From an uncultured Mycoplasmatota bacterium (GTDB lineage Bacteria > Bacillota_I > Bacilli_A > Izemoplasmatales > Izemoplasmataceae): a stretch of 64,000 nucleotides of DNA. The stretch spans positions 992,001 to 1,056,000 of the forward strand of contig CAJXVW010000001.1 of NCBI GenBank assembly GCA_913062645.1, in the 5' to 3' direction. Under the pieces are notes generated by a model. It saw only the letters and a program-made list of their open reading frames with translations. It was not told the DNA's origin and searched no databases. Within the stretch, counting starts at the first letter, position 1. The number at the start of each line of letters is the position of its first letter. Below, piece by piece: positions 38,667-47,762 of the stretch. The position numbers were made by a program, and so were the translations under genes.

Positions 38667-39074
38667 TCACTCGTTCCAATCGGGAAACATCGTCACCGGA
38701 TAGTCGAGCAGGATCAGCTGTTCATACGACAATTTGTTCTGTTCAAGTAACTCGATGCCACTGTAAAAGGTGCCATCATGCAGAATCGCGACCGTCTGCG
38801 CGCACCCTGCTTCGTAGTGCGTGCCATCGGGGGCGTCGTACGTACAAAGCGCCAGTGTGACGGCAAGTGGTTCGCCATCCTTGCGCACCATTTCATACAG
38901 CGTGAACTGCTCACCGTCGACGGTGATTTGCGAACGGCCGATCCAATCGATCATCGGCTCCTGTTCGATCGTTTCGAAATCATTGGGATCGATGCGCTCG
39001 GCGGGTAGAATCGTGCGACATCCGCCAAGCATGGCAATCATCAAAATGGCCACGATCAATCGTTTCATGTTCAT
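38667..39074 (-). CDS. Small lipoprotein, unknown function
   Basis: MNMKRLIVAILMIAMLGGCRT signal peptide/lipobox. Confidence 0.75.
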   Translation of the reverse strand: MNMKRLIVAILMIAMLGGCRTILPAERIDPNDFETIEQEPMIDWIGRSQITVDGEQFTLYEMVRKDGEPLAVTLALCTYDAPDGTHYEAGCAQTVAILHDGTFYSGIELLEQNKLSYEQLILLDYPVTMFPDWNE

Positions 39075-39137
39075 CCCTCCCTGGTAGTCACCCCATCCTA
39101 CCACGTGCTTGTGACACTTCTGTGTCAAACGCAAACA

Positions 39138-39794
39138 TCACTCGAATGTCGTGTCTAAAGAGGCGCTCACCGTCCCGAGTGCCTCGTGCACGCGTTCAAG
39201 ATGACGGCCGATGCCGCGTTGCATCGTCATGAGTTGACCCATCGTGTAGAAGTGAATCGCAAACGCGAGCGGAAACGATGCCCAGACACCGAAGAACGTC
39301 GCGCCCAGCAACAGCCCGGCGACAACCAGTTTCGGCCATGGGACGAAATCGGTCGCCTGGTAGTCGACATTGGTGGCGAGCGACGTCCGATCCGCCTCCT
39401 CGAAGATGCGCAGATGCACCTCGGGGCGAATCGTCTGGACCGCGTCGGGAATGCGCAAGAGCCACTCGCGCTCGCTGGTGCGGTCGCAGGCGACGCCACG
39501 TTTGTTGAGTTCGACGAGCAGCCGGTTCTGGACGTCTGCCCAGGCTTCGGGCGTATCGTAATAGTCGCGCAGCGACGATGCCTGTTTGCGACGCCCCCAG
39601 ACATACCTCGGCATCTGATTGATGTTATTTTTGTACAATCTGGGAAACACGATCTGGAGCACCGCCCAGAGTGTGAAAAAGATCCCTGTGAATAACACGT
39701 ACGAATCGCCGTGGATGCCCGCGGCGGCGACGATGACGTGGCCGAGAACGGTCACGACACCGATGATGATCATCGTTCTAGTTGTGATGTTCAT
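39138..39794 (-). CDS. Membrane protein of unknown function
   Basis: TM segments near both termini; long ORF in operon context. Confidence 0.65.
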   Translation of the reverse strand: MNITTRTMIIIGVVTVLGHVIVAAAGIHGDSYVLFTGIFFTLWAVLQIVFPRLYKNNINQMPRYVWGRRKQASSLRDYYDTPEAWADVQNRLLVELNKRGVACDRTSEREWLLRIPDAVQTIRPEVHLRIFEEADRTSLATNVDYQATDFVPWPKLVVAGLLLGATFFGVWASFPLAFAIHFYTMGQLMTMQRGIGRHLERVHEALGTVSASLDTTFE

Positions 39795-39818
39795 GATGCA
39801 ATCCCCTTCGTTCTTGGA

Positions 39819-40505
39819 TTATGTTAACGCGGATAGAATGGCTTCCATCAAGAGCTCTGCTCCTGTTGAGTTGATGTGGACGCCATCCAACGTCAGATGC
39901 AGACCGCGCGCACGGCTGCGGTCATCGGTCATGTGATCGTTGTCGAGTTGAATCACGTCCTTCATCACCTGCCACGGACGGTCCGGTTCGTAGTCCGAAA
40001 CGTCTTTGTCCGCAAGGAACTCGCCGGCTTGGACATGGACGTCGAGCCACGTCACGTCGTCGTACGCGGCAACGACCTCTTGCTCGGTGGCGATGACATC
40101 ATGCAGTTCGCTGTTCCAGCGGTTGTCGAGCCGTTCGCCGATCAACAATGGCGAAACGACAATCAGACGCGATGCGCGGTGATGGAGATCGGCGACGATG
40201 TCCTGAAACAACACCTTGAGCTGCGCCAGATCGCGGCACCATGGCTTGCGCATCAGAATCTTCAATATCGGGTACTTCCAGTCCAACTTGTAAAACACGT
40301 CGTTGACGCCGACGAACAGAACCACGACGTCGAATGTTGCAATGTCCTTCATCTTCAATATGCGGCGACGGATGCTTTTGACGGTATCGCCACCGACGCC
40401 GCGGTTGACGATGCGGTCGTCCGGGCGGCTGGCGGCAATTCTGTCGACGTAGGATACGCCGGGTCGCCCTTCGGTGATGCTGTCGCCTAGAAACAAGATG
40501 TTCAT
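39819..40505 (-). CDS. SGNH/GDSL hydrolase family protein
   Basis: MNILFLGDSITEG, GVNDV, DGVHINSTG catalytic blocks. Confidence 0.9.
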   Translation of the reverse strand: MNILFLGDSITEGRPGVSYVDRIAASRPDDRIVNRGVGGDTVKSIRRRILKMKDIATFDVVVLFVGVNDVFYKLDWKYPILKILMRKPWCRDLAQLKVLFQDIVADLHHRASRLIVVSPLLIGERLDNRWNSELHDVIATEQEVVAAYDDVTWLDVHVQAGEFLADKDVSDYEPDRPWQVMKDVIQLDNDHMTDDRSRARGLHLTLDGVHINSTGAELLMEAILSALT

Positions 40506-40527
40506 GGTATTCCTTCTTCCTGGTTGC

Positions 40528-41271
40528 CTAATGCCAGTATTTACTTGAATTCTGACTTGATTGTTTCTGTTGCACTCTTCGAATATGATCGAATCGTCTC
40601 TCTGGATCAATCACGTTTAAGTGATAGATCGCATCGACGATGGTCGCTTGTCGCGATACCGTCAGTTCATAGCTAAGGGATTGATCGATGCGGCGAATGT
40701 GCTCACAAAGCTGAAAAGTTTGGATCACCGCAACCGTATTGTTGTGGGAAACATCTTTGAGTGTAGACCGGTTCGAGAACACGACAATGTTATAAATGGG
40801 AATCAGTTTACCGATGTTGGTTACTCGATCGATCACCTGAATGTGCGTGCTGTTTTGCTTGATAGGGTTATAGAAGCGATACTTGCTGACACCGGACTTG
40901 GTATAGTTGTTTCCGGAGGTTCTGGCTTTGTAATGAGTAAATACCTGAGTCCAGCTCTTGTTGTGTTGCGAACCGAACACCCACCCCGAGTAGTCCTTCG
41001 TCTCGATTACGTACAATGCTTTTCGAGTGAGCAACATGTTGTCAATCTGTACTGAGCTGTTACCGGATTCGATCATGATGTCATGAAACTCGTGTCCGCC
41101 CAGCTCATCAGCCAACGAAGCTAGAATGCGATCGACCTCGCCTTCGGCGTGGTTGGCATAACTTCTTCGCCGTTGACCCGGCCAAACCGTCTCCTCGTAT
41201 CGCGAACGACTTGCAACAACGATGATCACTGCAACAATGATGACGATCAACAAGGCCACCACGTGTTCCAT
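40528..41271 (-). CDS. NERD (nuclease-related) domain protein with N-terminal TM anchor
   Basis: MEHVVALLIVIIVAVIIVVASR anchor; QIDNMLLTRKALYVIETKDYSGWVFG and NPIKQNSTHIQ NERD motifs. Confidence 0.85.
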   Translation of the reverse strand: MEHVVALLIVIIVAVIIVVASRSRYEETVWPGQRRRSYANHAEGEVDRILASLADELGGHEFHDIMIESGNSSVQIDNMLLTRKALYVIETKDYSGWVFGSQHNKSWTQVFTHYKARTSGNNYTKSGVSKYRFYNPIKQNSTHIQVIDRVTNIGKLIPIYNIVVFSNRSTLKDVSHNNTVAVIQTFQLCEHIRRIDQSLSYELTVSRQATIVDAIYHLNVIDPERRFDHIRRVQQKQSSQNSSKYWH

Positions 41272-41315
41272 CGCGAATCCCCCCAATCCCTCGTGCTGTC
41301 TACCATTATACCACG

Positions 41316-41340
41316 AAAAAAGAAGCCCGCAAAGGCTTCT
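41316..41340 (-). terminator. Intrinsic terminator downstream of the pheA-like gene
   Basis: AGAAGCCCGCAAAGGCTTCT with U-tract on the minus RNA. Confidence 0.8.
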
Positions 41341-42144
41341 TTATGTGGCATAATAACTACCGAGGATGCTGACGAACTTGCTTTTGTACTTGATCATCGC
41401 CAGACTCTTGACGATCGCATCGTCCTCGAGGTTGCCTTCGAGTTCGATGTAGAACACGATGTCGTCGTCCTGAGCGATCGTCGGGAGCGACAGGATCTTG
41501 ATGATGTTGACGCCGCGAATGACGCATTCGTGCAGGATGTCATACAGTGCCCCGAAGCGGTTGATGGTGGGACTGCAGGCAATCAGCGTGCGATTGTGGA
41601 GACCGCTCACTTTGAGCGGTTTCTCGATGAACACGAACTTGTGCAGGTTCTGTTTGCTGTCGCGGATGTCGGTAAGCAGGATGCTGTTGTCGCCGAGCGG
41701 GTCGAGCCGGCTGACAATCGCCGCCTTGTCGGAGGCGGTCGTTTCGATCGCCTGCAACGCGGCGCGGTTGGAGGGCACGAACTGCTTCTGATGATGCTTC
41801 AGCTCGGCTTTGATCGTGTCGTAGCATTCGTCGATCGACACGTCGGTGCCGTAGACTTCGCGGATTGCCGATATGTCCTGGCCCTTGGCGACAAGCACCA
41901 GCACGAGATCGAGCAAAATCTCGCGAGCGATGTGGTAGTTGCCGGTGCGGACGCGGCCGAGAATGTCGAAACTGGTTCCCGTCTTCATGTTTTCATAGGG
42001 CACGATGATGCCGTCGACTTCGTCGTGTTCGAGGGCGTAGAACAAGCGTGCGACGTTGCGGTAGGCGATCAGATCCTCCCGCACGTAGAAGGTCGCCCCG
42101 GCGAGAAACGAATAGGAGCCGGTCGGACCGAGATAACCGATCAT
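41341..42144 (-). CDS. Prephenate dehydratase-like protein with ACT domain (divergent)
   Basis: GYLGPTGSYSFLAG N-terminus and ACT-like C-terminus (ALYDILHECVIRGVNIIKILSLP). Confidence 0.8.
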   Translation of the reverse strand: MIGYLGPTGSYSFLAGATFYVREDLIAYRNVARLFYALEHDEVDGIIVPYENMKTGTSFDILGRVRTGNYHIAREILLDLVLVLVAKGQDISAIREVYGTDVSIDECYDTIKAELKHHQKQFVPSNRAALQAIETTASDKAAIVSRLDPLGDNSILLTDIRDSKQNLHKFVFIEKPLKVSGLHNRTLIACSPTINRFGALYDILHECVIRGVNIIKILSLPTIAQDDDIVFYIELEGNLEDDAIVKSLAMIKYKSKFVSILGSYYAT

Positions 42145-42146
42145 CG

Positions 42147-42635
42147 TCAGACCTCGATCGTAACGTCGGTGTAGACGCGCTTGAACGTGACGTCGACGTC
42201 CTTGCCGTCGATAACGATGATCGCGTAGGACGGCGGATTGCCATCGTTGGACTGCCAGCAGCTGCCGGGATTGACGAACAGCGTCGCAGCGGCCTTGCTC
42301 TTGTGAATCTTGTGGGTGTGGCCGAACAACACGATGTCGTAGTCCTCGCTGACACCCTTCTTGTACAACTTGTCGAGCGTCTTGTGGACTTTGTATTTGT
42401 GCCCATGGGTCAGGAAGATGCGCTTTCCGGCATCCTCGATTTTGTTGTCGTAGACGAACCCCGGGTCCTGGCCGATGTTGCCTTTGACGTGGACGATGTC
42501 GCGGTTCAACAGGTAATCATGATGCAGTCCGGAATCGCCCAGGCTGATGACGTAATCGGCGTCTTTGTTGACGTCGAGAATCCAATCAACGATGTCCTTG
42601 TTGCCGTGGGCGTCGGAGAACACGACGAACTTCAT
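42147..42635 (-). CDS. YfcE/MJ0936-family metallophosphoesterase
   Basis: FSDAHGN, LGDSGLHHD, THGHKYKV, FGHTHK, NPGSC. Confidence 0.93.
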   Translation of the reverse strand: MKFVVFSDAHGNKDIVDWILDVNKDADYVISLGDSGLHHDYLLNRDIVHVKGNIGQDPGFVYDNKIEDAGKRIFLTHGHKYKVHKTLDKLYKKGVSEDYDIVLFGHTHKIHKSKAAATLFVNPGSCWQSNDGNPPSYAIIVIDGKDVDVTFKRVYTDVTIEV

Positions 42636-42698
42636 GAAATCACCCTCCTTTTTCTCCATTATACCAAATAGTTTCAAATTCGTACAAACAAATCAAAA

Positions 42699-42720
42699 GT
42701 GAGGACCGCGGGTCCTCACT
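42699..42720 (-). terminator. Terminator-like hairpin downstream of rubrerythrin
   Basis: AGTGAGGACCGCGGGTCCTCACT. Confidence 0.7.
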
Positions 42721-42727
42721 GATGAAG

Positions 42728-43300
42728 TCAATAATTGGTGGCTTTGCGTTCGTAATACGCCTGCTTGTGCTTGCACACCGGACACATGCCGGGGGCTTTT
42801 CTGCCGACGTGGACGTTGCCGCATTTGCGACAGACCCAGACGGTGGTTTCCCCATCGGTGAAGACGAGGTCTTCCTCGACGTTCTTCAGCAGTTTGCGGT
42901 AGCGCTCTTCGTGGTCCTTCTCGATTCGCGCGATCTGGCGGAACGATGCGGCGACCTTGGGGAAGCCTTCTTCGTCGGCGATCTTCGCGAATTCGGGATA
43001 AAGTTCGGTCCACTCTTCGTTCTCACCCTCCGCCCCGGCGAGCAGGTTCTCGGCGGTCGTGCCAAGTCGTCCGGCCGGATAGCTGGCGGTGATTTCGACC
43101 ATGCCGCCTTCCAAGTAATTGAAGAAGATTTCGGCGTGTTCGAGTTCGTTCGCGGCCGTTTCCAAAAACAGCGCGGCGATTTGTTCATAGCCCTCTTTCT
43201 TGGCGATCCCGGCGAACAACGTGTAACGGTTGCGCGCTTGCGATTCGCCGGCGAAGGCCTTGAGCAGGTTTTGTTCGGTCTTGGTTCCTTTGATGGTCAT
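42728..43300 (-). CDS. Rubrerythrin
   Basis: [14 protein letters not shown] di-iron helix and C-terminal rubredoxin site CRKCG...CPVC. Confidence 0.96.
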   Translation of the reverse strand: MTIKGTKTEQNLLKAFAGESQARNRYTLFAGIAKKEGYEQIAALFLETAANELEHAEIFFNYLEGGMVEITASYPAGRLGTTAENLLAGAEGENEEWTELYPEFAKIADEEGFPKVAASFRQIARIEKDHEERYRKLLKNVEEDLVFTDGETTVWVCRKCGNVHVGRKAPGMCPVCKHKQAYYERKATNY

Positions 43301-43343
43301 GTCTTGCCTCCTAGTTTGGTTTCCTTCTTAATTATAACAAATT

Positions 43344-43925
43344 TCAAACTGGATGCAAGTAGTCGATCAATTTTCGTAGCGCTTTGGCGCGATGGCTGAT
43401 GGCATTCTTCTCGTCCATCGCCAGTTCGGCCAGGTGGCGACCGTCGGGCAACCGAAAGATCGGATCAAAGCCGAAGCCGTTGGTTCCCTTGTACCGGGTG
43501 GCGATTTCGCCATCGAGATGGCCGGTGAAGTATCGGGGTTCCGCACCGCGTTGATAGAGACAGATGGTGGTCACGAACCGCGCGCGACGATCCGCAACCC
43601 CGGTCATGTTCTGTAGCAACAGACGATTGTTGTCGTCGTAGGTGACATCTTCCCCCGCATAGCGGGCACTGTGCACGCCGGGGGCGCCGTCGAGCGCAAA
43701 CACGTCGAGACCGCTGTCGTCGGCAATCGCGTCGACACCGGCGTGATCGGACAGGGTCCTGGCTTTGATCAAGGCGTTTTGCTCGTAGGTGTCGCCGTCT
43801 TCGACGATCGGTTTCAGTTCGGGAAAGTCATAGAGCGTCAGCACGTCATATCCAAGCGGCTTGAGCATCCGCTCAAGCTCGATGATCTTGTGCTTGTTCT
43901 GAGTGGCGATGGCGAGTTGTTTCAT
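43344..43925 (-). CDS. rdgB: XTP/dITP pyrophosphatase (RdgB/HAM1)
   Basis: ATQNKHKIIELERML, DDSGLDVFALDGAPGVHSARYAG; start at MKQLAIATQNK. Confidence 0.93.
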   Translation of the reverse strand: MKQLAIATQNKHKIIELERMLKPLGYDVLTLYDFPELKPIVEDGDTYEQNALIKARTLSDHAGVDAIADDSGLDVFALDGAPGVHSARYAGEDVTYDDNNRLLLQNMTGVADRRARFVTTICLYQRGAEPRYFTGHLDGEIATRYKGTNGFGFDPIFRLPDGRHLAELAMDEKNAISHRAKALRKLIDYLHPV

Positions 43926-43941
43926 GGATCGGTCCTTTCGT

Positions 43942-43971
43942 AAAAAACGATAGGCACGGCTATCGTTTTTT
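43942..43971 (-). terminator. Intrinsic terminator
   Basis: AAAAAACGATAGGCACGGCTATCGTTTTTT. Confidence 0.8.
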
Positions 43972-44433
43972 GGTGGATTTTGACGGCTTCTTCGGTGTTG
44001 AGGAGGCCTTGTCGTGGCGATGCCGCAAATCATGCAGCAGTTCTTCGGTGTTGTGACCAAGGCGCGTATAGGATATCGTCATGATGTAGGAGTAATACAG
44101 CAGATACAAGACCGTCAGCCCGACGAGAATCCACTCGATCACGAACCCGGCGACCAAGACGATGCCGAGCGCCGCGCCGATGTCGGCGACGATCATGACG
44201 CCTTCGCGTTTCAGCTCCTTGGTGTTCGAGGTGATCGTGAAGATCAGTTTCAGCACGAACCCGAGAACCACCGCCGCATACAGGATGATGCGGTTGTCGG
44301 ACTGGCCGATCAGCGCCAGAATGAACACGGTGAACAACGACGTGTACAAGGCGGGCAGATTCATCGCCACCTTGAGGATCTGTTGCACCAGTGTCTCGAA
44401 AAAGTACGTGAAATCGAATTTTGCTTCGTTCAT
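43960..44433 (-). CDS. Membrane protein with basic C-terminal tail, unknown function
   Basis: Four TM segments; C-terminus HDKASSTPKKPSKSTKKR. Confidence 0.7.
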   Translation of the reverse strand: MNEAKFDFTYFFETLVQQILKVAMNLPALYTSLFTVFILALIGQSDNRIILYAAVVLGFVLKLIFTITSNTKELKREGVMIVADIGAALGIVLVAGFVIEWILVGLTVLYLLYYSYIMTISYTRLGHNTEELLHDLRHRHDKASSTPKKPSKSTKKR

Positions 44434-44472
44434 GGTTATCACCCATCTTTATTATAACACGCGCACACAAAA

Positions 44473-44499
44473 AAAATAAGCGGGGTTTCCGCTTATTTT
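44473..44499 (-). terminator. Intrinsic terminator of ktrA
   Basis: AAATAAGCGGGGTTTCCGCTTATTT. Confidence 0.8.
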
Positions 44500-45152
44500 C
44501 GTAACCAGGTGTTGAAGCGATCGAGGTCGGCGTTGCTGCCGATGAGCAACAACTGATCGGCCTGTTCGATGACGCTGTCGGGTTTGGGGATGATGATCTC
44601 CTCGTCGCGACGGATTGCGACGACGTTGATTTTGAAGCGATTGCGGACATCGAGATTGATGATCGTCGAATCGATGATCTTCGGCGTCGCGTTGACGACG
44701 ATGAAACTGTGCGATTCGTTGAGGTCGATGTAATCGAGCACGTTGTCGCTGACGATCTTCGAGGCGAGCCGCTTGCCCGATTGTTGCTCGGGCTGGATGA
44801 TTTCATCGGCGCCGAGTTTTTCGACGACCTTGGCGTGGTCGGCGTTCTGCACCTTGACGATCACCGTGTCGACACCGAGATCCTTGAGGATCAGGGTGGT
44901 GAGGATGCTGCTTTGGATGTCCTTGCCGATGGCGACGACGACAACGTCGATTGCCGCGATGCCAACTTCTTTCAGCGCCTGCACGTCGGTGGTGTCGAGC
45001 GTGACGGCGTGGGTGGCGATTTGCGACATCTTGGCGATCCGATCGGGATCGCGGTCGATGACGAGCACGTCCGCTTCCTTGCGAATCAACTCTTCGACGA
45101 CGCTTTGGCCGAATCGGCCCATACCGATGACGGCAAATGATTTTCTAGCCAT
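44493..45152 (-). CDS. ktrA: Potassium uptake regulatory protein, KtrA/TrkA family (RCK-N + RCK-C)
   Basis: FAVIGMGRFGQSVVEEL Rossmann motif; C-terminal IIIPKPDSVIEQADQLLLIG. Confidence 0.92.
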   Translation of the reverse strand: MARKSFAVIGMGRFGQSVVEELIRKEADVLVIDRDPDRIAKMSQIATHAVTLDTTDVQALKEVGIAAIDVVVVAIGKDIQSSILTTLILKDLGVDTVIVKVQNADHAKVVEKLGADEIIQPEQQSGKRLASKIVSDNVLDYIDLNESHSFIVVNATPKIIDSTIINLDVRNRFKINVVAIRRDEEIIIPKPDSVIEQADQLLLIGSNADLDRFNTWLRK

Positions 45153-45295
45153 GTTCATCACCTTTCCGGGATCAAAACTGTGTTGTCCTTTTTACTCTCT
45201 ATATATTACCACAATTTAAGGCAAAGTCAAAATATAAAATACCATTGCGACAAAATCGCCTAGGTGTGGTATAATTTTCGTTGAGGTGATTCATC

Positions 45296-46003
45296 ATGAA
45301 ACGCTACGCTCCGATTTTCATTCCCGGTGTCTACATCGCTGGATTGGTTCTTGTCAACATCATCGCCGTCGTCTACATCGTGATGAGCGGCATCGATCCG
45401 TTCGACACGGCCAGCATGGAGATGATCCGTTTCAACAGTCTGATCAATCTTGGCTTCTACGTCTTCGCATTCATCGTCATCGGCGCGTTGTTCCACACCC
45501 TGTGGCGCGACGAGTTGCGTCAATTTTGGCACAATCGCAAACAACAGTTGACGATTGTCGCGATCGGCACCGTCGCGATGCTCGGGGCGATGATCGCGCT
45601 CAGTTTGATCACCACCTTGCTCGGATACACGGAAACGCCGGAGAATCAGGAAATCCTCAACATGCAGCTCGAAGGGCCGCTGTTCGACCGGATCACCTTG
45701 ATTCTGTTCTCGGTGCTGTTCGCCCCCGTCGTCGAAGAACTCGTCTTCCGCTACGCCGGATTCCGCATCGTCGGATACATCAAGGGACTGCCGAAATGGG
45801 TGCCGGTCGTCGTCACCGCTCTCGTCTTCGGTGCCATCCACCTCGTCGCCGGCGAATGGATGCCGATCATCTACTACGCCGGACTCGGTGTCGTACTCGG
45901 GGTGATCTACTTGAAAAGCACCAACATCATGACACCGATTCTCGTTCACATGCTGTTCAACGGATTCGTCACGCTGACGATGTTCCTGCCGGTTCTCGAA
46001 TAA
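45296..46003 (+). CDS. CPBP family intramembrane metalloprotease
   Basis: APVVEELVFRY (EExxxR), FGAIHL, NIMTPILVHMLFN; multi-TM. Confidence 0.93.
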   Translation: MKRYAPIFIPGVYIAGLVLVNIIAVVYIVMSGIDPFDTASMEMIRFNSLINLGFYVFAFIVIGALFHTLWRDELRQFWHNRKQQLTIVAIGTVAMLGAMIALSLITTLLGYTETPENQEILNMQLEGPLFDRITLILFSVLFAPVVEELVFRYAGFRIVGYIKGLPKWVPVVVTALVFGAIHLVAGEWMPIIYYAGLGVVLGVIYLKSTNIMTPILVHMLFNGFVTLTMFLPVLE

Positions 46004-46004
46004 C

Positions 46005-46034
46005 AAAAAAAATGAAGCTCAGGCTTCATTTTTT
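46005..46034. terminator. Bidirectional terminator between convergent genes
   Basis: AAAAAATGAAGCTCAGGCTTCATTTTTT. Confidence 0.9.
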
Positions 46035-47212
46035 AATAGTTTGTAGATGTCGTCCTGTTCAAAAAACAGCGCGTACTCGGCGACCGTGTAGCCGAGGTAC
46101 TTCTTCGTCAGATTGTGCTGTTTGGTGAGAATCGTCCGCACGATCGAGACGTCCCCTTCGAGCACGGCGTAATAGATCGCATCAAGTCCCATCACGTCGA
46201 TGTTGTACACCGAGGCATCGTGTTTGAGAAGCTGTTCGACCAAATATCCTTCGGCGTTCATGATCGCATAGAAGAGCGGCGTGTTGCCGAACATGTCCTT
46301 GTTGTTGACGTTGCTTCTGGGAATCAGGCTGACGGCTTTGTCGAAGTCGTTCATGACAATCGCCAGGCAGAGCGGATGGGCCTTCAGTTTCGACTGGTAG
46401 TCGCGGTCGTTCTTGAGGCGGTTGAACCGTTCGACGGCGTCGAACCGGTTGCGCTGGACGGCGATGTCGTAGGGTGACATTCCGAACTTCGACTTGTCGT
46501 AGGAGGTCAGTCCGCGGTTGAGGAAGGTCGTCACCATCTCGAAATCCGGGTGCTCGACGGCGAGATGGAGCGGCGTCAGCCGGTACACCGTCTTGGCGTA
46601 GGGGTTGACGCCCTGTTCGATCAGGTAGTTGGCGATGTCGACCGTCGAATGAAGCGCCGCATAGTGCAGCGTCGACTGGTTGCGTTCGTCGAAGCTGTTG
46701 ACGATCGCCCCCTGTTCGATCAGAAACTTGACGGCCTTGATTTTCTTGCTCTTGACGGCCTGTTGCAGGACGCTGGTGCGGAACTCGCTGGTGAGATGGA
46801 TGTCGGCGTGGTTGTCGAGGAGCAGTTTCAACACGGCCACGCTGCCTTTGAAGGCGGCCATGTGGAGCGGCGTCTCGAGATTGTGATTGGGATGGTTGGG
46901 ATCGGCGCCGTGCTCGAGCAACAGCGCGCACATCTGCTCGTTGCCCATGTAGGCGGCGATGTGCAGTGGCGTGTCGCCGTACTTGTCGCCCTGGTTGGGG
47001 TCGACGCCAACCGCGAGGAGAAACTGGAGCGACCATTCGGCTTTGTTGCGGGTCGCCAGGTGCAGCAGTGTCTGGTTGCGCTCGTCGCGTACACTCAAAT
47101 CACCACCGGCCTGGTGATGCTTGAGAAGATACTTCGTGTCGTTTGTCAGGGCGGCGATGAACACCGAATCGCTGATGCCTTGTCCGTGCCGCAGATATTC
47201 GCTGAAATCCAT
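46019..47212 (-). CDS. Ankyrin-repeat protein
   Basis: About ten ankyrin units, e.g. GDTPLHIAAYMGNEQMCALLLEHGADPN and LETPLHMAAFKGSVAVLKLLLDNHADIH; no signal peptide. Confidence 0.95.
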   Translation of the reverse strand: MDFSEYLRHGQGISDSVFIAALTNDTKYLLKHHQAGGDLSVRDERNQTLLHLATRNKAEWSLQFLLAVGVDPNQGDKYGDTPLHIAAYMGNEQMCALLLEHGADPNHPNHNLETPLHMAAFKGSVAVLKLLLDNHADIHLTSEFRTSVLQQAVKSKKIKAVKFLIEQGAIVNSFDERNQSTLHYAALHSTVDIANYLIEQGVNPYAKTVYRLTPLHLAVEHPDFEMVTTFLNRGLTSYDKSKFGMSPYDIAVQRNRFDAVERFNRLKNDRDYQSKLKAHPLCLAIVMNDFDKAVSLIPRSNVNNKDMFGNTPLFYAIMNAEGYLVEQLLKHDASVYNIDVMGLDAIYYAVLEGDVSIVRTILTKQHNLTKKYLGYTVAEYALFFEQDDIYKLLKNEA

Positions 47213-47255
47213 CGTTTCACCTCCTTGGTCCTACATAAAAAAAGTATCATATCTA

Positions 47256-47292
47256 CAAAAAAAATACCACAATTTCTTGTGATATTTTTTTA
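47256..47292 (-). terminator. Terminator of the HU gene
   Basis: AAAAAATACCACAATTTCTTGTGATATTTTTTT. Confidence 0.7.
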
Positions 47293-47306
47293 CATAATGT
47301 GGATTC

Positions 47307-47579
47307 TTAGCGGACAGCTTCCTTCAAGACTTTACCAGCTTTGAACGCAGGTGATTTCTGAGCGGGAATGTGAATCTGCTCGTTGGTGCGCGGGTTGTGG
47401 CCGACGCGGGCTTTGCGGTTGCGTACTTCGAACGTACCGAAGCCGGTGAGGACAACTTTTTCTCCAGCTACGAGGGACTCTTGTACGGCCGCCAGGGTAG
47501 CGTTCAGAGCGGTTTCCGAATCTTTCTTCGTCAAACCAGAAACTTCAGCGATGCGAGCGATTAATTCTGTTTTGTTCAT
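47307..47579 (-). CDS. hup: HU family DNA-binding protein
   Basis: MNKTELIARIAEVSGLTKKDSETALNATL...GFGTFEVRNRKARVGHNPRT. Confidence 0.97.
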   Translation of the reverse strand: MNKTELIARIAEVSGLTKKDSETALNATLAAVQESLVAGEKVVLTGFGTFEVRNRKARVGHNPRTNEQIHIPAQKSPAFKAGKVLKEAVR

Positions 47580-47613
47580 AAATCTACCTCCTATTTGTTT
47601 TAAATCTAAATTC

Positions 47614-47642
47614 ATTATAGCAACTAAACGGCTTTATTGCAA
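47614..47642 (-). promoter_or_regulatory. Promoter of hup
   Basis: Minus strand TTGCAA, 17 bp, TATAAT. Confidence 0.75.
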
Positions 47643-47662
47643 GCATTTTCCGTATTTTCAAT

Positions 47663-47704
47663 AAAAAAACCACAATTTTTCTAAATATTGTGGTCAATTT
47701 TTAA
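47663..47704 (-). terminator. Intrinsic terminator downstream of gpsA
   Basis: AAAACCACAATTTTTCTAAATATTGTGGTCAATTTTT. Confidence 0.75.
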
Positions 47705-47762
47705 AATGGCTTGCCTAGTGGATTAAAGCCTTTTCACATGGATGGTTTGTCAAACCATGGTA

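Noticed and set aside
40528-41271. NERD protein as part of a defence island
   Set aside because: Neighbours are an SGNH hydrolase and a pheA-like gene; no helicase, methylase, integrase or other defence gene nearby.
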